DNA of 64,000 nt. Origin: Myroides sp. NP-2. Its GTDB lineage: Bacteria; Bacteroidota; Bacteroidia; Flavobacteriales; Flavobacteriaceae. Below are positions 51,029 through 59,361 of this stretch, piece by piece. Below the pieces are notes generated by a model, which saw only the letters and a program-made list of their open reading frames with translations, did no database searches and was not told where the DNA came from. Made by a program: the position numbers and the translations under genes. How positions within the stretch are numbered: position 1 is the first letter of the stretch; each line of letters starts with the position of its first letter. Location: positions 372,001 to 436,000 of the forward strand of contig NZ_JACHTD010000001.1 in assembly GCF_014145665.1 (NCBI RefSeq). Direction: 5' to 3'.

Positions 51029-51192
51029 TGGAAAAGTTCAGTCCATTAGTGTTTCTGTTTGCTGCTGTTCTTCTTGGAGAAGGACGCAATAAACACTTCG
51101 CTCAAGCTTGTAAAGACAAGGTAGAGGATAGGAAGAGAATTAGGGATCATATAGGTCGAATCACTTGCTTGCTGAGGGATTCCAGACTATAG
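51028..51192 (+). CDS. Possible 54-residue leader peptide or small protein
   Basis: An ATG directly after the CCA-ending hairpin opens a 54-codon frame. The product begins with a hydrophobic segment (MEKFSPLVFLFAAVLLGEG) and continues with a basic, charged part (KDKVEDRKRIRDHIGR). It lies between the tRNA-like RNA and slipin and could be translated from the same transcript. No family or clear ribosome-binding site was recognised. It could equally be a chance frame inside a structured RNA. Confidence 0.3.
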   Translation: MEKFSPLVFLFAAVLLGEGRNKHFAQACKDKVEDRKRIRDHIGRITCLLRDSRL

Positions 51193-51295
51193 ACAAATAA
51201 TTCGATTGTTTCGTCTCCTTCTTTTTCCGCTGATGGTGAAGGAAACCTAATAGGATTGTTCTTTTATAAATGATATAAAAAAATAAAAATAATTG

Positions 51296-52390
51296 ATGAT
51301 GAGAAAGTTACAAGTAAAAACCAATCACGTGGCCTTAGTATTTAAGCAAGGCGAATTGCAAAAAGTATATACCGCTGGTCAATACTGGTTGTGGGGAAAA
51401 AAAGAGGTGGTAGAATACAATCAGGCAGAACTATTTCCGATGCGTAGAGATATGGATGCACTGTTGAAAAATGAAGCATTACTGGCTTTGTTAGAGGTGG
51501 TAGATGTGATGGATAATGAAGTAGTTTTGGTCTATCGAAATAATATTTTTCACACAGCATTAGCTGCGGGGCGCTATATCTATTGGAAAGAAGCACAATT
51601 GTATACCTTTGAACGGTATGCGATTGACGGTTTGGAAGTTCCTTCAACAATTGCGCGAAACATTAGAACGAAGGGGAATATGCTCAACTTCTTGCGTGTG
51701 TATACCGTTGGTGCAAATGAAAAAGGCTTGTTGTTTGTCGATGAACAGTTTCAAGGTATTTTGAATGCAGGTGACTACTGCTATTGGAAGAATGAAATTA
51801 AAGTTCAGCTTCTCTCTGTCGATGTGCGTCAGCAAACAATGGATATGAATGGACAAGAAATTTTGACCAAAGACAAAGTGCAGTTGCGCATCAATTTCAA
51901 CATTGTGTATCAAGTACGCGATTTGTTATTGGCTTATGTGGAAAATAAAGAGGTAGAGAAGCAAATGTACAACAGCGTGCAATTGATGTTGAGAGAAAAA
52001 GTCGGGCGTATGTCGTTTGATGAATTGATGGAAAACAAAGAAAATGTCTCTCAAGCCATTTTTGATGAAGTACACAATCAAATTTCAGCCTTGGGCATTA
52101 ACCTTAAAGCTTGTGGTATCAAAGATATTATCTTGCCGGGGGATATTCGAGAGATTATGAATCAGGTTTTGATTGCTGAGAAAAAGGCACAAGCCAATAT
52201 GATCACGCGAAGAGAAGAAACAGCTGCTACCCGAAGCTTGTTGAATACCGCCAAATTAATGGAAGAAAACGAAATGCTGATGCGATTGAAAGAGATGGAA
52301 TACCTAGAGAAGATTGCAGATAAAGTAGGCGAAATCAGCTTGTCTGGCGGTGGTAATGTATTGAAAGAATTGAAAGCGTTGTTTGGTTAA
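51296..52390 (+). CDS. Slipin (SPFH/band-7) protein of the RNA-repair operon
   Basis: A 364-residue SPFH-family protein. Two N-terminal segments (about 1-125) of repeated YTAGQYWLWGKKEVVEYN and LAAGRYIYWKEAQLYTFERY type precede the band-7 core (VGANEKGLLFVDEQFQGIL to LGINLKACGIKDIILP). A charged coiled-coil helix follows (MNQVLIAEKKAQANMITRREETAATR) and ends in a Gly/Leu tail. It lacks the N-terminal membrane anchor usual for stomatins. The first codon of the longer frame is TTG; ATG-ATG at 51296-51301 is the likely start. Slipins are known partners of RlaP and RtcB genes in bacterial RNA-repair loci, where they may scaffold repair. Confidence 0.85.
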   Translation: MMRKLQVKTNHVALVFKQGELQKVYTAGQYWLWGKKEVVEYNQAELFPMRRDMDALLKNEALLALLEVVDVMDNEVVLVYRNNIFHTALAAGRYIYWKEAQLYTFERYAIDGLEVPSTIARNIRTKGNMLNFLRVYTVGANEKGLLFVDEQFQGILNAGDYCYWKNEIKVQLLSVDVRQQTMDMNGQEILTKDKVQLRINFNIVYQVRDLLLAYVENKEVEKQMYNSVQLMLREKVGRMSFDELMENKENVSQAIFDEVHNQISALGINLKACGIKDIILPGDIREIMNQVLIAEKKAQANMITRREETAATRSLLNTAKLMEENEMLMRLKEMEYLEKIADKVGEISLSGGGNVLKELKALFG

Positions 52391-52503
52391 TAGTGAGTAG
52401 TGAGTAGTGAGTAGTAAGTAGTGAGTAGTGAGTAGTGAGTAGTGAGTAGTGAGTAGTGAGTAGTGAGTAGTGAGTAGTAAGTAGTGAGTAGTAGTAAGTA
52501 GTA
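52391..52503. repeat. Heptanucleotide repeat, 14 copies
   Basis: The unit TAGTGAG is repeated 14 times in a row from 52391 to 52488 (12 exact copies and two TAGTAAG variants, the 4th and 13th), followed by an imperfect TAGTAGTAAGTAGTAA tail. It begins right at the slipin stop and separates it from the next gene by about 110 bases. Translation of the other strand gives LLTTHYS repeats that are not a protein. Confidence 0.95.
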
Positions 52504-52526
52504 AACAGTTTACGGTTTGCAAATCG

Positions 52527-52567
52527 AGCAAAGAGCAAAGCACAAAGAGCAAAGCACAAAGAGCGAA
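52527..52567. repeat. 14-bp tandem doublet before the first RlaP gene
   Basis: AGCAAAGCACAAAG occurs exactly twice (52534-52561), flanked by partial copies GAGCAAAG and AGCGAAGAG. A related doublet precedes rtcB at 54434. Confidence 0.8.
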
Positions 52568-52602
52568 GAGCCACTTACCACTCACCAATTAAAAAATGAA
52601 AA

Positions 52603-53355
52603 ATGAAAAATATAATACAACAAAAGATAAAAGAGATCGAATCCTCCCATGGTATAGAAGTACTATATGCCTGCGAGTCGGGAAGTAGAGCTTGGGGATT
52701 TGCCTCTGTAGACAGCGATTATGATGTGCGTTTAATCTACAAAAGAAAACAAGCAGATTATGTAAGTGTTTTGGAACCGTCAGATTTTTTACAGTTACCT
52801 ATGGATGGGTTATGGGATTTTAATGCCTGGGATCTCAAAAAGGTATTGGGACTGTTGATACGATCAAATACGACGGTTTTCGAATGGATTCAATCGCCTA
52901 TAGTATACAGAGAAACTAGTTTATTTAAAGAAGAACTGTGGCAATTGTGTCAAAATTACTATTGCCAACAAACCCATACGTATCATTATTTGGGATTGGC
53001 AAAAAAGAAAATTTTGGAGAATCAAGAAGAACAAATTAAGTACAAATCCTTATTTTACATTTTACGCGCGTTGCTTTCTGCTCAATGGAATGTTCAGTTC
53101 AATTGTATTGCTCCCATGGAGTTTGCTCCGCTCTTAGTATTAGTTCAGGATGAAGCCTTGAAAGAGGATATCCTACAGTTGATGAAGGAGAAAGAAAGTT
53201 TGACAGAAAAAGAGATGTATTTTTGGAGCGCTAATTTAAAAGCCTATATAATGGCATTGTATGACTCCTTATCAAAAGCAACCGTTCATAAAAGTAAAAA
53301 CGATTTTGATCAGGAACAGATCAACTTTTTCTTTAGAAAGGAGGTAATGAAATGA
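52603..53355 (+). CDS. RlaP-family nucleotidyltransferase 1 (RNA repair)
   Basis: A 250-residue DNA-polymerase-beta-fold nucleotidyltransferase of the RlaP (RNA-ligase-associated PolB) type. The active site is GSRAWGF, then SDYDVR (residues about 27-43), followed by LRALLSAQWNV in the helical C-terminal half. It probably adds or trims nucleotides at broken RNA ends before ligation. Its stop overlaps the start of a paralogue (ATGA), showing translational coupling. Confidence 0.85.
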   Translation: MKNIIQQKIKEIESSHGIEVLYACESGSRAWGFASVDSDYDVRLIYKRKQADYVSVLEPSDFLQLPMDGLWDFNAWDLKKVLGLLIRSNTTVFEWIQSPIVYRETSLFKEELWQLCQNYYCQQTHTYHYLGLAKKKILENQEEQIKYKSLFYILRALLSAQWNVQFNCIAPMEFAPLLVLVQDEALKEDILQLMKEKESLTEKEMYFWSANLKAYIMALYDSLSKATVHKSKNDFDQEQINFFFRKEVMK

Positions 53356-54413
53356 CGATAGAAGAAATGAAAGCCAAAGGGCTTGTGCTCTTTGAGTGTA
53401 TCAGTGGAAGTAGAGCCTACGGATTGGCAACCAAAGATTCGGATACCGATATACGTGGGGTTTTTTATCTGCCCAAGGAACTTTTTTATGGACTGACTTA
53501 TATCCCTCAAATTAGCAATGAAACCAATGATGTTGTGTATTATGAGTTGGGGCGTTTTATAGAATTGTTGAGCAAGAACAATCCGAATATTTTAGAACTC
53601 TTAGCCACACCTGAGGCGTATGTGTTGTACAAACACCCTATACTAGAAAAGGTTCGTTTAGCTGATTTTTTATCTAAATTAACCAAAGATACTTTTGCCG
53701 GTTATGCCTTGAGTCAGATGAAAAAAGCCAAAGGATTAAATAAAAAAGTATTTCAACCTATGGATAGGGAACGCAAAGATCTTTTAGATTTTTGCTATGT
53801 TCTAGAGGAGAAAAAAACCGTAGCGCTAAAAAACTGGTTAGTACGCAGGAGTAAACAGCAAGCCCAATGTGGTTTGGCAAAGGTCGATCACATGAAAGGA
53901 TTATACGCTTTGTATTACGATGAGGATAGAAACAAAGGCTATAAGGGAATTGTTTACTCGGATATGTCTAATCAAGTGTGTTTGAGCAGTATTCCCAAAA
54001 ATGATCCTATAGAAGCCTACTTCCTGTGTAAAATGGATGAGTATTCCAGTTATTGCAAGCAGTATAAAGAATATTGGGATTGGATAGAGAAGCGAAATGA
54101 AACGCGCTATCAAACGACAGTCCAACACGGCGGAGGATACGACAGTAAGAATATGATGCATACCATGCGATTACTGCTGATTGCTCGAGATATAGGCAAA
54201 CAGGGAACGCTAGAAGTTTTTACCCCTTACCGAGCAGAATTGCTCCAAATAAAGGCTGGACACTTTACGTATGAAGAGCTACTCGAACGGGTAGCGGCCC
54301 TACATGAAGAAATAGAGCAACTGTACGAAACTTCTTCTTTAATGGAAAAACCAGTGCTAAAGAAGACGGAGGAATTGTTGGTCGAAATGAGAAACGAGTT
54401 GTATAGCAGTTAA
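53352..54413 (+). CDS. RlaP-family nucleotidyltransferase 2 (RNA repair)
   Basis: A 353-residue paralogue of the preceding gene. GSRAYGLATKDSDTDIRG (about 17-34) gives the GS motif and the two catalytic Asp residues. A C-terminal extension of about 100 residues (GGGYDSKNMMHTMRLLLIARD onward) is absent from the shorter paralogue. That both copies keep the catalytic residues suggests two different RNA-end activities rather than redundancy. Confidence 0.85.
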   Translation: MTIEEMKAKGLVLFECISGSRAYGLATKDSDTDIRGVFYLPKELFYGLTYIPQISNETNDVVYYELGRFIELLSKNNPNILELLATPEAYVLYKHPILEKVRLADFLSKLTKDTFAGYALSQMKKAKGLNKKVFQPMDRERKDLLDFCYVLEEKKTVALKNWLVRRSKQQAQCGLAKVDHMKGLYALYYDEDRNKGYKGIVYSDMSNQVCLSSIPKNDPIEAYFLCKMDEYSSYCKQYKEYWDWIEKRNETRYQTTVQHGGGYDSKNMMHTMRLLLIARDIGKQGTLEVFTPYRAELLQIKAGHFTYEELLERVAALHEEIEQLYETSSLMEKPVLKKTEELLVEMRNELYSS

Positions 54414-54433
54414 CAGTTGAGGGGCAGTAACCC

Positions 54434-54461
54434 GCGCAAAGAACAAAGCGCAAAGAACAAA
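54434..54461. repeat. 14-bp tandem doublet before rtcB
   Basis: GCGCAAAGAACAAA occurs exactly twice with no gap, ending 10 bases before the rtcB ATG. A-rich repeats here overlap the expected ribosome-binding region. Confidence 0.8.
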
Positions 54462-54471
54462 GAAAAAAAAC

Positions 54472-55905
54472 ATGAAAGAAAATAAACAAATAAACGGAAA
54501 TGATTTACTAGCCTTAGGATATCCTGAAACCAAGTTGTTGGGGATTGCCTTAAAGGCAAATAAAAAGCGAACTGGGCTAACACGTGTTGAAATGTTAGCT
54601 CACTATAAAATGGTTTTAGCTAATGCGGAGGATTATATCAACCATAAAGTATTTGGAAAATTAGCCACGGCAATTATTGAAGGAGTAGGACAGCCAGAAG
54701 AGGAGGAGGAAACAATCCCTTTAAAAGAAACCCCTGTAGCCTATAGTATTTATGGCGCTGATCAGATTGAAGAAGGAGCGATGAAGCAGATGGAAGTTGC
54801 CGTGAAATTACCCGTGGCTGTTGCAGGGGCTTTAATGCCCGATGCACATCAAGGATACGGATTGCCAATTGGAGGAGTATTAGCCACAGAAAATGCTGTG
54901 ATTCCCTATGGTGTTGGTGTGGATATTGGCTGTCGAATGGCGTTGTCCATTTTTGATATTAAGGGAATTGAATTTTATGGAATGGAAGCCGTATTGAAGG
55001 AACAATTGGTGAAGCATACGAAGTTTGGTGCGGGCCATGGATTCTTAGGGCAGTATAAAGCCCAACATGCTATCTTGGATAGAGGGGAATTTAACTTGAA
55101 TCCCTTTATCAAGAATCTACAAGATAAAGCCTGGGCACAATTGGGATCTTCGGGTGGAGGAAACCACTTTGTAGAATGGGGGATTGTGGAGTTTGCTCAA
55201 CGCGATGAGGTGTTGAATATTGACCAAGGAACGTATTTGGCGTTATTGACCCATTCAGGTTCTCGCGGAATGGGGGCGATGATTGCGGGTCGATACACTC
55301 AGATTGCCAAAGATTTGTGTAAGTTGCCTCAGGAAGCGAAGAATTTAGCGTATTTGGATCTGAATTCAGAAGCGGGTCAAGAATATTGGACGTTAATGAA
55401 CTTAGCAGGAGATTATGCTTCGGCTTGTCACGAGGTGATTCACGATAAATTGACGAAGGCGATTGGGGCTGAGGTCTTAGCAAAAATTGAAAACCACCAT
55501 AACTTCGCTTGGAAGGAAATGTATCAAGGAAAAGAGGTAATTGTTCACCGAAAAGGAGCGACTCCGGCAAGTAAAGGCGTGATGGGAATTATCCCAGGGT
55601 CCATGACGGCACCGGGGTTTTTAGTCCGCGGAAAAGGAGAAGAAGAAGCCTTGAACTCTGCTTCCCATGGAGCAGGACGACAAATGAGTCGAACACAAGC
55701 CATAAAAACGCTAAAAGCTAAGGATATCCAGGCCGTTTTAGAGGATCATGGAGTTGACCTAATCGGAGCAGGTAAAGATGAAGCACCGATGGCGTATAAA
55801 GATATTCATCAAGTGATGGCCGCCCAGGGCGATTTAGTAGATGTGGTAGCGATGTTTACCCCTAAAATTGTCCGAATGGCTGATGACGGAAGTAGAGAAG
55901 ATTAA
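54472..55905 (+). CDS. rtcB: RNA-splicing ligase RtcB
   Basis: A 477-residue Mn- and GTP-dependent ligase that joins 3'-phosphate (or 2',3'-cyclic phosphate) to 5'-OH RNA ends and repairs cleaved tRNAs. Metal and GTP motifs are present: MPDAHQGYGLPIGG, GVDIGCRM (metal Cys), GSSGGGNHFVEWG, THSGSRG, PGSMTAPGFLVRGKG, and SASHGAGRQMSR with the His expected to be guanylated. It is last of the slipin-RlaP-RlaP-RtcB operon and followed by a strong terminator. No archease gene is seen. Confidence 0.95.
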   Translation: MKENKQINGNDLLALGYPETKLLGIALKANKKRTGLTRVEMLAHYKMVLANAEDYINHKVFGKLATAIIEGVGQPEEEEETIPLKETPVAYSIYGADQIEEGAMKQMEVAVKLPVAVAGALMPDAHQGYGLPIGGVLATENAVIPYGVGVDIGCRMALSIFDIKGIEFYGMEAVLKEQLVKHTKFGAGHGFLGQYKAQHAILDRGEFNLNPFIKNLQDKAWAQLGSSGGGNHFVEWGIVEFAQRDEVLNIDQGTYLALLTHSGSRGMGAMIAGRYTQIAKDLCKLPQEAKNLAYLDLNSEAGQEYWTLMNLAGDYASACHEVIHDKLTKAIGAEVLAKIENHHNFAWKEMYQGKEVIVHRKGATPASKGVMGIIPGSMTAPGFLVRGKGEEEALNSASHGAGRQMSRTQAIKTLKAKDIQAVLEDHGVDLIGAGKDEAPMAYKDIHQVMAAQGDLVDVVAMFTPKIVRMADDGSRED

Positions 55906-55912
55906 ACAAAAG

Positions 55913-55946
55913 AAAACCTCTTGTGCATCACAAGAGGTTTTTTATT
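55913..55946. terminator. Terminator after rtcB
   Basis: The stem AAAACCTCTTGTG/CACAAGAGGTTTT with a 3-base loop is followed by a T-rich run. It is usable from both sides. Confidence 0.92.
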
Positions 55947-55950
55947 TTTA

Positions 55951-56598
55951 CTAGGTTCCCATTTCGATTGCATCCCAATCCGATTCTGCATTGAGCAGCC
56001 ATTCTAATGCACGACGGCGTTCGTATACAATGCCTTCATTGACTTTGGCTTCTTTACCCGCTAGGCGTTCGTCTACACAATACCAATGTAGGCGATAGTA
56101 GAAATCGAGCATGCTGTACAGCTCTTCGACTGAGTGCATGGTTGTGATCTGATCTAAGCGATTGTTATCTTCTCCTTCTTCTAGATTAGGTAACATCGCA
56201 GCCATCGATTCGTCATTCCATTCTGTTTCGTCTAAATCCGGAATCATTTTAGCCGCCCACATCAGTGCCCATAATCCTTCCAAATACCAACGCAGCGTAT
56301 TGATTTCATATTGATCTAAATCCTCTTGTGTTTTCGATAGGATTTCTTTTTCCCAAGCCGATAAGTGTTTGGTTAAATTTTGTTTTTCAATCCATTGCTG
56401 GATAATGTGTACCGGAGCTTCGAAAGAAATGTTAATCAAAGCATTCATCACAGACATACGCCCAATTAACTCTTCTTGTGTTCGCAATTGTGGCTGTTCC
56501 AAAATAGGAAGCCAATCGATGTAGCGATAGTTCTTTTCAGCAATACGAGTAATATTGTGCGTTTTGATAGCAATGCGTTGTTCTTCTGTAAGTTTCAT
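55951..56598 (-). CDS. DUF4272 protein
   Basis: A 215-residue protein from the ATG at 56598 (MKLTEEQRIAIKTHNI). The C-terminal pattern VDERLAGKEAKVNEGIVYER, then RRALEWLLN, then WDAIEM is the DUF4272 signature. Upstream codons in the same frame (to 56640) lack family likeness. The function is unknown. It is third in a minus-strand run with MarR and alpha/beta-hydrolase genes, with gaps of 14 and 44 bases. Confidence 0.8.
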   Translation of the reverse strand: MKLTEEQRIAIKTHNITRIAEKNYRYIDWLPILEQPQLRTQEELIGRMSVMNALINISFEAPVHIIQQWIEKQNLTKHLSAWEKEILSKTQEDLDQYEINTLRWYLEGLWALMWAAKMIPDLDETEWNDESMAAMLPNLEEGEDNNRLDQITTMHSVEELYSMLDFYYRLHWYCVDERLAGKEAKVNEGIVYERRRALEWLLNAESDWDAIEMGT

Positions 56599-56642
56599 AG
56601 TTTTTTTTGTAAAGATAGCGGAAATAGCCCTGTTTTGCATCC

Positions 56643-57518
56643 CTAGATTTGACTAAATGCGTTGAGAACCTTTTGGAATCTTGCAGGGTGCAAATCGTGT
56701 CCCATATGTTCTATTAACAATAGTTTGGAATGAAAGATAGCAGCATGCAAATCTAAACTATGTTCTTGGGGGAAAATAGGATCGTTGGTTCCGTGAACAA
56801 TGAGCGTAGGACAACTGATATTCGCCGTAATTTCTGGATTATAAGGTGTAAATCCGATAGCACATACATGAAGTAAGGTATTGTTTGGTTTTGCATTGCG
56901 CTGAAAGTCTTCTTCGATGAGCTGAATCTCTTCTTGTTCATTCAAGGGTAAGTCGGTACTACCAATCCGTTGAAGGAAGGCCAGTCGCGCTTGAATGTGT
57001 TGTTCTTTATCTGTGAAATAATTCGGTAGTGGTGCCATCATTTGTTGCATCACTTCGGGAGATGTTTGAGGCAGAATAGGATTGAGCGAAGTAGTCATGA
57101 TGAGGGTCAACGACAAAACGCGGTTGGCATAGGTACTCGCTAACAGCTGTCCTACAATTCCTCCCATAGAACGCCCCATAATATGAGCCTTTTCAATTTG
57201 GAGATAATCCAAGAGGTGAATAGCATCAGCAGCTAAATCGTATAAGGTATAAAAAGGAGCTTCAGCCTTTCCCTTTTGGAGTACATCCATCACTTCTCCT
57301 GTATGAGCAAACGAATGAGGCGTAAAAGAAGAGCATCCCGTATCGCGTTGGTCATAGCGAATAACATAATAGCCTCGTTCTACCAGTTGTTGACAAAACG
57401 GAAGGGTCCATCGCGTTAATGCTGTCCCCAATCCACTGAGGAGGAGTATGGCAGGGTGTTTTGATTGCCCAAAGGTTTGGTAACACAGTTCTATATTGTT
57501 TATTTGTACTTTTTTCAT
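56643..57518 (-). CDS. Alpha/beta hydrolase
   Basis: A 291-residue hydrolase. The nucleophile elbow GRSMGG (Ser about 118), the oxyanion-region LLLSGLGTALTRW near 24-36, the acid in HGTNDPIFP and the His in IEHMGHDLHP make a complete triad. It resembles esterases or lipases and C-C bond hydrolases. The substrate is unknown. The MarR gene 14 bases upstream probably controls it. Confidence 0.87.
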   Translation of the reverse strand: MKKVQINNIELCYQTFGQSKHPAILLLSGLGTALTRWTLPFCQQLVERGYYVIRYDQRDTGCSSFTPHSFAHTGEVMDVLQKGKAEAPFYTLYDLAADAIHLLDYLQIEKAHIMGRSMGGIVGQLLASTYANRVLSLTLIMTTSLNPILPQTSPEVMQQMMAPLPNYFTDKEQHIQARLAFLQRIGSTDLPLNEQEEIQLIEEDFQRNAKPNNTLLHVCAIGFTPYNPEITANISCPTLIVHGTNDPIFPQEHSLDLHAAIFHSKLLLIEHMGHDLHPARFQKVLNAFSQI

Positions 57519-57532
57519 ACCAGGACATAAAA

Positions 57533-57964
57533 TTAAAAAGAAGTGAATTCAGGGTCAATTTGTTTAAATATAGCCGTGATTGCTTGAAGTTGATTCATTG
57601 TGATTTTAGGAAGTATATCGTTTGCTAAGGCATCTGCAGTAACTTTAGCCTCTTCGTAAACGCGTTGGCCCGTTGCTGTTAGAACAACATAACTCACTCG
57701 TGCATCTCTGGCATTGCTTTCTCGTCCTACCAATCCATTTTTTTCTAAAGGACTCAATAAACGAGTTACCCCTGATGGAGTTAGTCCCATACGACTGGCC
57801 AAGTCAATGCGACGCATTTGTTGCTCTGATGTAGAAGCAAGGAGGTGTAACAGCATAAAATCAGTATAACCTAAACCGTGCATACTCAGTCGATCAAATT
57901 TTCGCTGTAAAAGGGATTGAGTTTTTGTCAGGTTAAAGAGTAGAGACAAAGATTCATTTTTCAT
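57533..57964 (-). CDS. MarR-family transcriptional regulator
   Basis: A 143-residue winged-helix regulator. RRIDLASRMGLTPSGVTRLL (about 55-74) is the recognition helix, and NGLVGRESNARDARVSYVVLT is the wing with the conserved DxR. It probably represses itself and the hydrolase downstream in response to a small ligand. The leader contains short AT-rich dyads, too weak to call an operator. Confidence 0.88.
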   Translation of the reverse strand: MKNESLSLLFNLTKTQSLLQRKFDRLSMHGLGYTDFMLLHLLASTSEQQMRRIDLASRMGLTPSGVTRLLSPLEKNGLVGRESNARDARVSYVVLTATGQRVYEEAKVTADALANDILPKITMNQLQAITAIFKQIDPEFTSF

Positions 57965-58017
57965 TTGATATATGTTTGATTAGTCAAATACTTTGCAAAT
58001 ATAGAAGGAAAATTTAA

Positions 58018-58059
58018 TAAAAAAATGCCAAGGATAGTTTGCTTCCTTGGCATTTTTTT
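58018..58059. terminator. Terminator after the DUF1963 gene
   Basis: A stem of about 13 bp AAAAATGCCAAGG/CCTTGGCATTTTT with A and T flanks ends transcription on the minus strand and probably also on the plus strand. Confidence 0.88.
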
Positions 58060-58139
58060 AGTTGTTCCGTGTAGAGCAGTAAGAGCGGAGCTACCCAAAG
58101 CTTTTTCTGCGCTTATGAGATAAAACAAGAAAGTATAAC

Positions 58140-58856
58140 CTAAGACTGTGCCCAATAAAAGGAACAACGATCAAAATGGCGATTCTTTAAATCGTCTTTG
58201 TCTATTAATATAGAGAAAACCCCTTCATCATTAAATTCATTTTCACCCACTTGAAAGAGAACAACTTGATTCGAAGCCACTACTTCTTCAATTTCCTCTT
58301 TTCCCAACTGGCAATGGGTGAAAAAACCAAAGATCTTGGAGCGCAAAGTACCGCCAAAATAATCCCAGTAGTATCCGTGTTCATCCGCATCGTCTTCTTC
58401 GTAATCTTCTTCAGGCAGGTAGTAGCGGTCGCTCCATTGGTCTACATCTGCATAGATACGATCGATTAAAACCCCGTAGAAAAAATTATCATCGTGTTCA
58501 GCAATGATTCGAACTAAATCTTCATTTTTTACATCTGCATAGATGACTTTGCCTTCTTCTGTCATGATATCCACAAAAAAGAGCAGTTGTCCCGTTTTGG
58601 GCAGTAATCCGTACGGATCAAGAGGTGCAAATTGAGTGAGGTCCAATTGACCAGCGAAGCGCAATCCTTCGGGATGTTCTACTCCAGGGGGTAAATCAAT
58701 GACCGGACCTCCGTAGCGAGAATGTCCTAAAGGGATTTCAACTTCCGTATGGGGAACATCGCGTTCCTTCATCCAATTTTGTCGACCCAAAAATACGGGA
58801 TAGTATTGCTGTTTCGCTGCTTCAAAGCGGATAATATCGATGGTTTTATCGTACAT
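58140..58856 (-). CDS. DUF1963 (YwqG-like) protein
   Basis: A 238-residue cytosolic protein. Hallmarks are SRYGGPVIDLPPGVEHPEG, LRFAGQLDLTQFAPLDPYGLLPKTGQLLFF and FYGVLIDRIYADVDQW, as in YwqG proteins. The function is unknown. It is separate from the MarR group and diverges from a small membrane protein gene. Confidence 0.83.
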   Translation of the reverse strand: MYDKTIDIIRFEAAKQQYYPVFLGRQNWMKERDVPHTEVEIPLGHSRYGGPVIDLPPGVEHPEGLRFAGQLDLTQFAPLDPYGLLPKTGQLLFFVDIMTEEGKVIYADVKNEDLVRIIAEHDDNFFYGVLIDRIYADVDQWSDRYYLPEEDYEEDDADEHGYYWDYFGGTLRSKIFGFFTHCQLGKEEIEEVVASNQVVLFQVGENEFNDEGVFSILIDKDDLKNRHFDRCSFYWAQS

Positions 58857-58905
58857 TCGTTTATATTTAATAATAAAAATTAAAGATAATTAGTTTTACT
58901 TCAAG

Positions 58906-59361
58906 ATGAACCGTCCCCAAACTAAAAAAACACGCTGGACTACTGCCTTTTTTCACCTTGTACTCTTTATAGGGTTGGGGTATATGCAAGCCCTCTTATC
59001 CATGACTCCCTTTAAAGATCAACCGTCGAGCAATCTTTCCTATGCTTTTTATACGGATGTGTTTTGGGCGGTGACCTTGACAAGTGTGCCCTATTTTTTG
59101 TTGCAACTCTTGCTCTATCGCGTACAACCACACAAGCTGCAATTCACCTTGCATCTGTTTTTGGTAGGTTTACTGTGGTTCTGGATCAATTTGGGGGTAT
59201 TCCTCGATCGAGAAGCGGGCTGGAGCACGTATACAACGGTGGAATCACTCTACGCTACGTTGAGGTGTAGTGCTTGGTTGGGTGTAGGCTTGGTGGCTTT
59301 TGGATGGGGAAGTTGGAGAGTGAATCATCACCGTAGTAAAGAAAAAGTAGGCCAAAAATAG
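58906..59361 (+). CDS. Four-span membrane protein of unknown function
   Basis: A 151-residue protein with four hydrophobic spans (TAFFHLVLFIGLGYMQALL, VFWAVTLTSVPYFLLQLLLY, LHLFLVGLLWFWINLGVFL and SAWLGVGLVAFGWGSWRV) and a basic C-terminus. No family was recognised. It converges with the DUF6266 relic, its stop directly abutting it. Confidence 0.65.
   Translation: MNRPQTKKTRWTTAFFHLVLFIGLGYMQALLSMTPFKDQPSSNLSYAFYTDVFWAVTLTSVPYFLLQLLLYRVQPHKLQFTLHLFLVGLLWFWINLGVFLDREAGWSTYTTVESLYATLRCSAWLGVGLVAFGWGSWRVNHHRSKEKVGQK

Noticed and set aside
52391..52503. CRISPR array
   Set aside because: The repeats are contiguous 7-mers without spacers; no cas genes in the window.
52304..52588. Minus-strand frames with LLTTHYS repeats
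   Set aside because: They are translations of the heptanucleotide tract on the non-coding strand and overlap the slipin end.
57961..58167. 68-codon minus-strand frame between MarR and DUF1963
   Set aside because: It spans the strong terminator at 58018-58059 and overlaps coding ends of both neighbours.
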